IMG/VR virus record: IMGVR_UViG_3300035665_000287
Span: 1-20,550 of that record
Reading direction: 5' to 3' (one strand)
DNA: 20,550 bases
Origin: a virus
Under the pieces are notes generated by a model, which saw only the letters and a list, made by a program, of their open reading frames with translations, was not told the origin of the DNA and ran no database searches. The translations under genes were made by a program, and so were the position numbers. Below are positions 7,622 to 12,848 of this stretch, in pieces (position 1 is the first letter of the stretch; each line of letters opens with the position of its first letter).

Positions 7622-7823
7622 GGGGCAGGACCTCCTAGGTTCCAAGTTCCACTTTTCGGCTTGTTTCCACAACCCTTTCGAAGGTTCTTTCTTTTCTCTT
7701 TTCTTATCCAACGGAGTAGAAGAGAGAGAAAGTGGAACCTATCTTCAGACAAAAACACCGGCAGAGTCCTCGAATCCCAAAAAATTTGGAACTTGGAACC
7801 TAGCCGGTGCTCTTGCATGGTGC
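7622..7823 (-). promoter_or_regulatory. Structured leader of the helicase gene, with 17-bp inverted repeat and alternative pairing
   Basis: This non-coding gap holds the 17-bp sequence CTAGGTTCCAAGTTCCA at 7635-7651 and its exact reverse complement at 7787-7803. In the minus-strand RNA the 3' arm runs straight into the AGGAGG ribosome site of the helicase. A second 9-bp inverted repeat (TTCCACTTT 7647-7655 with AAAGTGGAA 7729-7737) shares five bases with the first, so the two helices exclude each other. A purine/pyrimidine-biased tract (about 7675-7730) lies between. It could be a translational switch, an operator pair, or a 169-bp terminal-inverted-repeat insertion. The arms are seen directly; the function is inferred. 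Confidence 0.55.
7751..7809 (-). terminator. Possible terminator or attenuator after the 166-aa gene
   Basis: On the minus strand CACCGGC (7809-7803) can pair with GCCGGTG (7762-7756), which is followed directly by five T (7755-7751). The loop is long, about 40 nt, and contains the upstream arm of the 17-bp inverted repeat. Termination would therefore compete with the long-range pairing. It is weak as a classical terminator because of the loop length. Confidence 0.3.
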
Positions 7824-8324
7824 TCACTTGACAGCAGCCCATCCGCGTTCAACATCCCAGCCAAGGTCGTTCGGACGACCGCCAGCCTTGATGTAGTCCT
7901 CGTAGGTGATGCCGTGCGGGGAGTTGAGCAGGATCGTGTATGAGCGATGTCCATTCGTGCCTGCTCTGCGTGGGTTGTCGGTGTTGGTTGCGTAGATGGT
8001 CTTGCCGGCATAGACCGACTTCTTGCCGCGTGTCAACCTTTCGCCCGGCACCTTTTCCTTCTTGATGCGAGGCTTGGGCTTGTCCAGGTTCAGAGCCTTC
8101 TCGAACCGGGCCTTCACTTCATCGAAAGAATCAGTGGTGAAGATCGACTGATCGAGGAGCGTCTTGGCTGCTTCCTCGCCGATCTTGTCCTTGAGCTGAC
8201 GCTCCAGACGGACGATCGCCGAAGGCTTGTCGGATGCGCGGGACTGACCAGCGCCCATCACGATGCCTGAGAGCTGGGTGATCTCATTGATCGTGAGCGT
8301 TGTTAGGGGGAACAATTCTGGCAT
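7824..8324 (-). CDS. Conserved hypothetical protein with C-terminal 'NPRR..TNGHRSY' domain (166 aa)
   Basis: ATG 8324 is preceded by AAGGAG at about 9 nt, directly downstream of ribozyme A. The first 100 residues are helical and charged; residues 85-110 are very basic (KPKPRIKKEKVPGERLTRGKK). The last 50 residues (NPRRAGTNGHRSYTILLNSPHGITYEDYIKAGGRPNDLGWDVERGW) look like a small folded domain seen at the end of phage and rhizobial hypothetical proteins, possibly winged-helix-like. DNA binding is plausible but not shown. It lies between a hammerhead ribozyme upstream and the structured helicase leader downstream. Confidence 0.75.
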   Translation of the reverse strand: MPELFPLTTLTINEITQLSGIVMGAGQSRASDKPSAIVRLERQLKDKIGEEAAKTLLDQSIFTTDSFDEVKARFEKALNLDKPKPRIKKEKVPGERLTRGKKSVYAGKTIYATNTDNPRRAGTNGHRSYTILLNSPHGITYEDYIKAGGRPNDLGWDVERGWAAVK

Positions 8325-8340
8325 TTCAATTCTCCTTGTT

Positions 8341-8399
8341 TGGCTGACTCTTCAGTGGCGGTAGCCATCCCGCCAGACCGGCGACCAGCCGGTTTCGTC
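8341..8399 (-). ncRNA. Type II hammerhead ribozyme A
   Basis: Read on the minus strand: stem II 5' strand GAC (8399-8397), then GAA (8396-8394). Stem III is ACCGGC/GCCGGT closed by a 5-nt loop (8393-8377), followed by C17 at 8376. Stem I is TGGCGG/CCGCCA (8375-8356) with loop GATGGCTA, then CTGAAGA (8355-8349) and the stem II 3' strand GTC (8348-8346). All invariant core bases are present and the cleavage site GUC falls between 8376 and 8375. Loop bases TGGCT can pair with AGCCA (8345-8341) just before the AAGGAG of the next gene. The upstream stop codon ends at 8400, touching stem II. Confidence 0.95.
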
Positions 8400-8516
8400 T
8401 CAGTTGACAATGACGTGAACGATGATCACGATGGCCGGTATCACGACCAGTGCGACGATCGCAGAGAAGAAAGTGTGCACGAGGTCAAGCTCGTCGAGCG
8501 GACGCTTCCGTTTCAT
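8400..8516 (-). CDS. Small membrane protein (38 aa)
   Basis: The ORF begins with ATG at 8516, one base after the stop of the preceding gene, with a strong GGGAGGTG site upstream. The product MKRKRPLDELDLVHTFFSAIV... has a charged N-terminus and a single long hydrophobic helix (about residues 15-38: FFSAIVALVVIPAIVIIVHVIVN). It has no recognised family. The stop TGA at 8402-8400 abuts stem II of ribozyme A, so its terminating ribosome would cover part of that fold. It shares a ribozyme-bounded RNA segment with the 75-aa gene upstream. Confidence 0.65.
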   Translation of the reverse strand: MKRKRPLDELDLVHTFFSAIVALVVIPAIVIIVHVIVN

Positions 8517-8517
8517 C

Positions 8518-8745
8518 TCACACCTCCCGGTAGCGAATGACGTGATCTGGGAACTGGTCGGAATCGTGCCAACGGCTGACCGACCGCTGGGCCTCAGCCT
8601 CAGCAGTGGTGCGGCAGTGCACCCAACGACCATTCGGTGCGAGGTACTTGCGGGTCGCTGTCGGATCGAAGGTGATGAGGTTGATCCGGCCGAATTCGGC
8701 GTCTTTCGGTCCGCGAGCTTCGATGATGAAACCGTTCTGTGTCAT
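8518..8745 (-). CDS. Hypothetical protein (75 aa)
   Basis: ATG 8745 has AAGGAG about 9 nt upstream, right after ribozyme B. The product starts MTQNGFIIEARGPKDAEFGRINLITFDP and contains a Trp/His-rich second half (WVHCRTTAEAEAQRSVSRWHDSDQFPDHVIRYREV). Its mix of short strands and one helix suggests a small globular protein, but I do not recognise the family. It is followed after one base by the 38-aa membrane protein, so the two probably form a bicistronic unit between ribozymes B and A. Confidence 0.7.
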   Translation of the reverse strand: MTQNGFIIEARGPKDAEFGRINLITFDPTATRKYLAPNGRWVHCRTTAEAEAQRSVSRWHDSDQFPDHVIRYREV

Positions 8746-8764
8746 GCTAGTTCTCCTTGTTGTG

Positions 8765-8824
8765 TGGCTGGCTCTTCAGCACCGGTAGCCATTCCGGTGG
8801 ACCGGCATTCGCGCCGGTTTCGCC
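8765..8824 (-). ncRNA. Type II hammerhead ribozyme B
   Basis: Minus strand: stem II GGC (8824-8822), GAA (8821-8819). Stem III is ACCGGC/GCCGGT with a 6-nt loop GCGAAT (8818-8801), C17 at 8800. Stem I is CACCGG/CCGGTG with loop AATGGCTA (8799-8780), then CTGAAGA (8779-8773) and stem II GCC (8772-8770). The core is complete, with GUC cleavage between 8800 and 8799. Relative to copy A, stem II changes from GAC/GTC to GGC/GCC and stem I is different but still fully paired. Loop TGGCT can pair with AGCCA (8769-8765). The DUF932 gene stop lies 7 nt upstream. Confidence 0.95.
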
Positions 8825-8831
8825 TTCCTCC

Positions 8832-9782
8832 TTATGCCATCTCAAAGAGCTTCTTCTCGACTTCCTGCTTGGCGCGGCTGTAGTCGCCCAGCCAAGACCG
8901 GAAGAGGCGAGACTCATTGCCGCGACCCTGAACGTGATCGCACCAGTGGGTGAAGCCATTCAACACTCCCCATCCGGTGTCCGGGATCGCTCCGGGACCG
9001 TTCTGGATGGAGTCAACGATCTGCTCGATCTTCTTCGAGTTCATCGCCGCATCGAACAGCTCCTGCTCGCTGGTGAAGTCTTCGACCATCTCCGGTGCCA
9101 TCACCGGCACCAGCACCTTGTTGACTGCGTCCATGACAGTCAGCTTCAGCTTGTCGATCTTCTTGGCACGACGCTCGGCATTGTCCAGATCTTCGTGCGC
9201 CGCTGCGACTGCTTCACGTGCAGCCGACTCGTCGAACTCAGACAGGTGGTTCTGCCGGTAGGCGTACTGCCCATCGCGCTCGGCCATCGCCATTGTGTTG
9301 GCGCAGACGACACGCACTGTCGTGGTCTTGATCTTGGTCGCCTCACCGACAACGTGCGAGGTAACGATCAGCAGGTAGCAGTTGATGGTGTCGTTCCGGC
9401 GGATGTTGAGCTGCCGTTCGATCTTCGCCAAGCCCCAGACATAACGGCCACCGCGCAGGGAGCCAGCAGTCTCGAGCTTTGCGCCACCAGCGTTGACGTA
9501 ACGCTGCATGAAGCCGATCGCTTCAGAATTCTGCACCGGCTTCCAGAACTGGCCGGTGACGGTCATCACCTTGCGGTCCGACGACCGCACCAGTGCGTAG
9601 CGACCGGGCACATCGATCAGCTCGCCGTCGTAGTCTGCCTTGAGTGGCTTCAGGTCGACTGTCCAGTCGAGGCCAGCAGCCTTCAGAAACTCGCCAGCGT
9701 TCAGGCTGTCGTCGACCTGCGCTCCCAGACCATGCCACGGTACCTGATTGGCGTAGGCCATCGTTTCAACTTCATGTGCCAT
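8832..9782 (-). CDS. DUF932 / TIGR03299-type phage-plasmid protein (316 aa)
   Basis: The start is ATG 9782 (MAHEVETMAYANQVPWHGLG), with AAGGAG just downstream of ribozyme C; the 14 extra codons of the open frame lie inside the ribozyme and are not used. The opening MAHEVETM...PWHGLG and the later blocks (DRKVMTVTGQFWKPVQNSEAIGF, VRVVCANTMAMA, HWCDHVQGRGNESRLFRSWLGDYSRAKQEV) are the marks of the DUF932/TIGR03299 family, common on phages and plasmids. I know of no established molecular function. It is the largest product in the ribozyme-punctuated part of the operon, so it may need its own mRNA dosage. Confidence 0.88.
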   Translation of the reverse strand: MAHEVETMAYANQVPWHGLGAQVDDSLNAGEFLKAAGLDWTVDLKPLKADYDGELIDVPGRYALVRSSDRKVMTVTGQFWKPVQNSEAIGFMQRYVNAGGAKLETAGSLRGGRYVWGLAKIERQLNIRRNDTINCYLLIVTSHVVGEATKIKTTTVRVVCANTMAMAERDGQYAYRQNHLSEFDESAAREAVAAAHEDLDNAERRAKKIDKLKLTVMDAVNKVLVPVMAPEMVEDFTSEQELFDAAMNSKKIEQIVDSIQNGPGAIPDTGWGVLNGFTHWCDHVQGRGNESRLFRSWLGDYSRAKQEVEKKLFEMA

Positions 9783-9800
9783 GCTAGTTCTCCTTGTTGC

Positions 9801-9859
9801 GGTTGTCTCATCAGTTGCCGGCAACCAACCGGCAAGACCGGCGACCAGCCGGTTTCGAC
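9801..9859 (-). ncRNA. Type II hammerhead ribozyme C (canonical CUGAUGA core)
   Basis: Minus strand: stem II GTC (9859-9857), GAA (9856-9854). Stem III is ACCGGC/GCCGGT with a 5-nt loop (9853-9837), C17 at 9836. Stem I is a 7-bp TTGCCGG/CCGGCAA with loop TTGGTTG (9835-9815), then CTGATGA (9814-9808) and stem II GAC (9807-9805). Here N7 is U, the usual base, and stem II is the inverse of that in copy A (GTC/GAC versus GAC/GTC). Loop GGTT pairs with AACC (9804-9801), a compensatory change from the GGCT/AGCC of the other copies. The upstream stop TAA ends at 9860, touching stem II. Confidence 0.95.
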
Positions 9860-10132
9860 TTAGGCTTGCGCCGATTCAAGGCTGCTCATTGCGGATTCGA
9901 TCGAGCTGACTGCATTTTCTAACTCTGTTATCGCTTGGTCCATCTCTCCGATTGCTTCTTCAGCTGCGCTGCCTTTTTCGCCGCCTTGCAGCGATTCAGG
10001 CATGTTGTCGAAGTAGTCCTGCTCTTCGTCGCGGGCACTTTCGATCTCGGACTTGCAATCCTCGATCTTGCCGCGCAGCTCGTCAATTTCTTTGGCGAGT
10101 TTCTCGAGGGTCTTTCTGCGGTCGTTGTTCAT
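9860..10132 (-). CDS. Small acidic coiled-coil protein (90 aa)
   Basis: The start is ATG 10132 (MNNDRRKTLEKLAKEIDEL), with AAGGAG after ribozyme D. Nearly the whole protein is heptad-like and rich in E, D, K, S and A: EKLAKEIDELRGKIEDCKSEIESARDEEQDYFDNM, a Gly-rich break (QGGEKGSA), then EAIGEMDQAITELENAVSSIESAMSSLES. It should form a helical hairpin or coiled-coil oligomer. I do not recognise a family. The stop TAA abuts ribozyme C. Confidence 0.75.
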   Translation of the reverse strand: MNNDRRKTLEKLAKEIDELRGKIEDCKSEIESARDEEQDYFDNMPESLQGGEKGSAAEEAIGEMDQAITELENAVSSIESAMSSLESAQA

Positions 10133-10145
10133 CGTTCTCTCCTTG

Positions 10146-10203
10146 GGCTGGCTCTTCAGTTGCCGGTAGCCAACCGGCAAGACCGGCCTGAGCCGGTTTC
10201 GCC
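10146..10203 (-). ncRNA. Type II hammerhead ribozyme D
   Basis: Minus strand: stem II GGC (10203-10201), GAA (10200-10198). Stem III is ACCGGC/GCCGGT with tetraloop TCAG (10197-10182), C17 at 10181. Stem I is TTGCCGG/CCGGCAA with loop TTGGCTA (10180-10160), then CTGAAGA (10159-10153) and stem II GCC (10152-10150). The core is complete and the cleavage site is GUC. Loop GGCT pairs with AGCC (10149-10146), two bases before AAGGAG. The upstream stop TGA ends at 10206, 2 nt before stem II. Confidence 0.95.
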
Positions 10204-10205
10204 TT

Positions 10206-10466
10206 TCAAAAAGGAATTACTTCGTCCGTGTCCAAGATTGTCGGCAGCGCAGCAGGATAGACGCGTTTTCCTTCGAGCGTTTCCACCTCATAGTATCCGT
10301 CGCCACCGTTCTCGTATTCGAGGCCATGAAGATCATGAGCGGCGCGATGGGCCATGGCCTCAGTCGCATAATACCGAATGTCCCAGACCTTCCAGCCGCA
10401 AACTGCATCGCGGAAGTCGTGAATCGGTTGACGTTCGACGACACGAAATTTTAGTGGGTTCTTCAT
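10206..10466 (-). CDS. Hypothetical protein (86 aa)
   Basis: The start is ATG 10466 (MKNPLKFRVVERQPIHDF), with AAAGGAGA directly after ribozyme E. The sequence alternates short strands with one helix: FRDAVCGWKVWDIRYYATEAMAHRAAHDLHGLEYENGGDGYYEVETLEGKRVYPA. It looks like a compact alpha/beta protein. I do not recognise a family or catalytic motif. Both its flanks are ribozymes, so its mRNA would be released as a single-gene unit. Confidence 0.75.
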   Translation of the reverse strand: MKNPLKFRVVERQPIHDFRDAVCGWKVWDIRYYATEAMAHRAAHDLHGLEYENGGDGYYEVETLEGKRVYPAALPTILDTDEVIPF

Positions 10467-10478
10467 CTCAATCTCCTT

Positions 10479-10536
10479 TGGCTGGCTCTTCAGTGGTGGT
10501 AGCCATTCCACCAGACCGGCCTGAGCCGGTTTCGCC
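10479..10536 (-). ncRNA. Type II hammerhead ribozyme E
   Basis: Minus strand: stem II GGC (10536-10534), GAA (10533-10531). Stem III is ACCGGC/GCCGGT with tetraloop TCAG (10530-10515), C17 at 10514. Stem I is TGGTGG/CCACCA with loop AATGGCTA (10513-10494), then CTGAAGA (10493-10487) and stem II GCC (10486-10484). The core is complete, with a GUC site cut between 10514 and 10513. Loop TGGCT pairs with AGCCA (10483-10479), which directly touches the AAGGAG of the next gene. The upstream stop TAA ends at 10539. Confidence 0.95.
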
Positions 10537-10538
10537 TC

Positions 10539-11060
10539 TTAGTAAGGTATGCCGCCAAGCTGCCGGGCAACCCGGAAGGCCTCGTCCTTGTCCTTGCGGA
10601 CGACCCAGATCTCTTCGATCCGCTTGGCCTTGCCTTTCGCCCAGTCCTTCACGACTCCGTCCTTGCAGGCCGAAACGTGACGCTTGGTGAAGAGGAGCAG
10701 GTTGCTCTCCATCGCGCCCCAGACTTTCTTGAAGCGTTCCGGGTGGTAAGTGGTCGCCGACTGCAGTGTGTTGTGCGGCGCTGGGTACTTGGCGATGATG
10801 CCCTCTTTAATATGGTGGCGGTAAACTGATGCCACGTAAAAGCCAAGGCTCTCAATCGCTCGCAGCTGGGTGCCTCTGTAGGCTCCCTGCCTGTCCTTGC
10901 GTCCTTGCGTCTTGAGAGCGGCGTGGGCTGTTGCGTAGCTGACGCCGCAGACGATTGAGATGGCGACGACTGCACAGTCGTTCGTCTCGTTCATCGCAAG
11001 GCCATCAGTCCGCACCTGCTTGTATTCGCCGTCTATTTCGCAAGTCTTGATGCGTGCCAT
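10539..11060 (-). CDS. Putative papain-like cysteine peptidase-fold protein (173 aa), first gene of the minus operon
   Basis: The start is ATG 11060 (MARIKTCEIDG), with GGAG upstream; the longer open frame crosses degenerate ribozyme F. The segment NETNDCAVVAISIVCGVSYATAHAALKTQGR...GTQLRAIESLG is like the N-terminal helix of phage proteins in the C39/papain-like group, with C30 (in NDCAVVA) in the nucleophile position. Later KRHVSACKDGVVKDW supplies the usual His followed after about 10 residues by an Asp. A Cys-His-Asp triad is therefore possible. The family call is by motif only. Being first in the operon, it may be made early and act on a host or phage protein, which is inference. Confidence 0.6.
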   Translation of the reverse strand: MARIKTCEIDGEYKQVRTDGLAMNETNDCAVVAISIVCGVSYATAHAALKTQGRKDRQGAYRGTQLRAIESLGFYVASVYRHHIKEGIIAKYPAPHNTLQSATTYHPERFKKVWGAMESNLLLFTKRHVSACKDGVVKDWAKGKAKRIEEIWVVRKDKDEAFRVARQLGGIPY

Positions 11061-11084
11061 CGTAGTGCTCCGTAGGTTTCGTTG

Positions 11085-11139
11085 GCATCTCTTCAGTATG
11101 GGCTGCCATTGCCCATAGACCATTCGGTTGGTTCTCGTC
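11085..11139 (-). ncRNA. Degenerate hammerhead-like element F in the leader of the first minus-operon gene
   Basis: Minus strand: a 7-bp stem I, TATGGGC/GCCCATA (11117-11097) with loop AATGGCA, is followed by an intact CTGAAGA (11096-11090). The loop TGGCA can pair with TGCCA just downstream, another compensated pseudoknot. The other half has decayed or diverged. Stem III is only ACCA/TGGT, the GAA segment reads GAGA with one extra base, and stem II has just its first pair. Cleavage is therefore unlikely. It has no upstream cistron to separate, which fits loss of cleavage with retention of the 5' hairpin. Confidence 0.65.
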
Positions 11140-11313
11140 TCTGCCGGAAACCAGCTCGGGGTGGCTACTTCCGCCTAGGCTCTTCTGCTTTCGCTCCTAG
11201 ACTACCATCCCGACCTACCGGCCAGAGGGAGAGTTTTATGCTTGGGATCTCCGGTCCTGCGTTTCAGGCGCAAGTCGCCCTCAACAAAGCGATTATCGCT
11301 GATATTTGCAGAA

Positions 11314-11330
11314 AAGAAAACAGTTTTCTT
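11314..11330. repeat. 17-bp perfect palindrome, candidate operator
   Basis: The sequence AAGAAAAC-A-GTTTTCTT has 8-bp arms around a single central base, in the AT-rich centre of the divergent control region. It overlaps the position of a possible leftward -35. Size and place fit a dimeric repressor site. The repressor is not identified in this window. Confidence 0.45.
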
Positions 11331-11496
11331 CAGATTACGAACTTAAATTATTCAATGATTTCAACGACAGACGAATTTTTCTTTGCTGAATGTCGACGAT
11401 TTTCCAAATAATCTTTTGTCTCGAAAATTTTCAGGGCATAGTCGATTCGCCGATTCGCTGCCGGCAATCAGCGCAGCGTACCCAAGGAGCTCACAC

Positions 11497-12291
11497 ATGA
11501 GCAAGAATGAAAAGCTGCCTGCAGTGGCAGCTACCAAGGCGGTCTCGGCCGTCGCAGCCGGTGATGACTTTGCAGAATTCGCCGGAGCAGGAATGGAAAA
11601 CGTCACAGCCAACGACGTCATCATTCCCCGCCTAACGATCCTCCAGCAGCTCTCCCCGCAGCTCAATGCCCGCAAGCCGGAGTTTATCACCGGTGCCGAA
11701 CAGGGCGACATCTGCGATGTTGCCACTGGGGACTTGTTCAAGGGCGGCGTCGCATTCCTGCCGGTTCACTACCGCAAGGACTGGATCGAATGGGCACCGC
11801 GTGCATCGGGTAAAGGGCTGGTCGCCGTTCACTCAACGCCAGACATCCTGAACACGTGCCGCAGGGACGACAAGAACAGGCCGATCACTCCGAACGGCAA
11901 TCTGGTGCAGGAAACTGCCCAGTGGTTCGGCCTCAACCTGACCGCTGGTCGGCGGAAGTGCTTCCTGCCGATGGCCTCAACTGCACTGAAGCGATCCAAG
12001 AAGTGGATGAACCTTGCCACTGGCGAGATTCTGAAGCGTGCTGACGGCAGCGAGTTCGTGGCTCCCCTGTTCTACCGGACCTACGATCTCAAGACGGCAC
12101 CAGAGACCAACAACGAAGGCGAATGGCACACATGGCTGATCAGCCGTGGCCCTGCGCTGCCGGAGCTGGACAACTGGCAGGCCATCAAGGAAGAAGCAGT
12201 CAAGTTCCGCGATGCTCTGATCGCTGGCACTGCGTCTGCTGACCTTTCTGCCGACGACGACCACAACGCTGCCGGCGAAGGAGCGATGTGA
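11497..12291 (+). CDS. Conserved phage early protein of unknown function (264 aa)
   Basis: ATG 11497 follows AAGGAG at 8 nt and is the first gene of the rightward operon. The N-terminal 35 residues are Ala-rich and probably flexible. They are followed by MENVTANDVIIPRLTILQQLSPQLNARKPEFITGAEQGDICDVATGDLF and GGVAFLPVHYRKDWIEWAPR, and later YDLKTAPETNNEGEWHTWLISRG. The repeated short strands and aromatic residues suggest a beta-rich fold. Similar proteins occur at the head of replication modules of other phages as I recall them, sometimes guessed to be ssDNA-binding. I cannot confirm this, though the acidic tail (SADLSADDDHN) fits such a role. The stop overlaps the next start region. Confidence 0.75.
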   Translation: MSKNEKLPAVAATKAVSAVAAGDDFAEFAGAGMENVTANDVIIPRLTILQQLSPQLNARKPEFITGAEQGDICDVATGDLFKGGVAFLPVHYRKDWIEWAPRASGKGLVAVHSTPDILNTCRRDDKNRPITPNGNLVQETAQWFGLNLTAGRRKCFLPMASTALKRSKKWMNLATGEILKRADGSEFVAPLFYRTYDLKTAPETNNEGEWHTWLISRGPALPELDNWQAIKEEAVKFRDALIAGTASADLSADDDHNAAGEGAM

Positions 12292-12848
12292 TGACTGACT
12301 CGTCCGAATTTGATATGGGGGCGCCAGTCGGCGCTCCCGACAAACTGAAGTCTCTCCAGACATCGGTCGACGAGGCACTATCGCTGGACGAGAAGATCGC
12401 CCAGATGGAAGAGGACGTGAAGACGTTCAAGAAGCAGCAGCACTATCTCCGCACTGCTGTGATCCCTGACCTGATGGCCGAGCTGCAGATGACTGAGATG
12501 GTCGTCCGTGGCCGAAAGATCAAGGTCGAGGATTTCTACAGCGGCTCTCTCCCGAAGGATTATGACAAGCGGGAGACCGCACTCGCATGGCTCAAGGCGC
12601 ATGGCGGCGAGAGCTTGATCAAGACTGAGCTCAAGGTGCCGTTCGCCAAGAGCCAGCACAACGAGGCTCTGGCGCTGAAGGACGATCTGGTCAAGTCAGG
12701 CCACAACGTGTCGATGGACGAAAATGTCCACACCCAGACGCTGCTGGCGTTCGTCCGTGAGAAGGTGCGCAATGGCGACGATATTGACTTCGACGCTCTG
12801 GGCATCTACACAGGCAAGGTCGCCAAGATCACGGAGGTGAAGAAGTGA
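12291..12848 (+). CDS. Conserved phage protein with N-terminal coiled coil (185 aa)
   Basis: ATG 12291 overlaps the previous stop (TGATG) and has GGAG 8 nt upstream; a GTG one codon earlier is the alternative. Residues about 15-60 are heptad-like (KLKSLQTSVDEALSLDEKIAQMEEDVKTFKKQQHYLRTAVIPDLMAELQM). Then comes VVRGRKIKVEDFYSGSLPKDYDKRETALAWLKAHGGESLIKTELKVPF, which looks like a small mixed domain. I do not recognise a named family. The tight coupling with the 264-aa gene suggests the two work together in early replication. Confidence 0.75.
   Translation: MTDSSEFDMGAPVGAPDKLKSLQTSVDEALSLDEKIAQMEEDVKTFKKQQHYLRTAVIPDLMAELQMTEMVVRGRKIKVEDFYSGSLPKDYDKRETALAWLKAHGGESLIKTELKVPFAKSQHNEALALKDDLVKSGHNVSMDENVHTQTLLAFVREKVRNGDDIDFDALGIYTGKVAKITEVKK

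Larger units (their letters stand above)
11061..11496. promoter_or_regulatory. Divergent intergenic control region (436 bp)
   Basis: This is the only large gap with genes leaving it in both directions, so promoters for the minus operon and the plus replication operon should lie here. The part nearest 11061 holds degenerate ribozyme F. The AT-rich middle (about 11300-11440) holds a 17-bp perfect palindrome (11314-11330) and GAAAATTTTC (11423-11432). Two GATTC (GANTC-type, CcrM/GcrA-relevant) sites lie at 11444-11448 and 11452-11456, upstream of the AAGGAG of the 264-aa gene. A leftward -10-like GATAAT (minus strand 11297-11292) has the palindrome over its -35 position. No strong consensus promoter stands out. 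A phage origin is also possible. Confidence 0.55.

Noticed and set aside
7622-7711. A 30-residue N-terminal extension of the helicase from ATG 7711
   Set aside because: It would run through the inverted-repeat leader. The perfect AGGAGG is placed for ATG 7621, and the extension is low-complexity Lys/Glu sequence.
7738-7752. Another CTGAAGA (minus strand 7749-7743) as a seventh hammerhead
   Set aside because: There is no stem I before it, no GAA segment and no paired stem II; the heptamer alone is expected by chance.
8757-9863. A 368-codon open frame on the plus strand
   Set aside because: It is antisense to the DUF932-type gene and crosses two hammerhead elements. It lacks a ribosome site and has no recognisable domain, while the minus-strand gene has family-level support.
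8377-10530. The ACCGGC/GCCGGT hairpins as Rho-independent terminators
   Set aside because: No U tract follows, and each hairpin is stem III of a complete hammerhead with the cleavage base directly after it.
8341-10536. Spaced repeats as a CRISPR array or REP-like/intergenic mobile repeats
   Set aside because: Spacing is set by genes, not by uniform spacers. The sequence varies with compensated pairing, and every copy fits the hammerhead secondary structure and core exactly.
11238-11411. A 57-codon plus-strand ORF with a GGGAGAG site
   Set aside because: It spans the AT-rich palindrome and likely promoter zone, has codon use unlike its neighbours and no recognisable motif. It may be real but is not supported.
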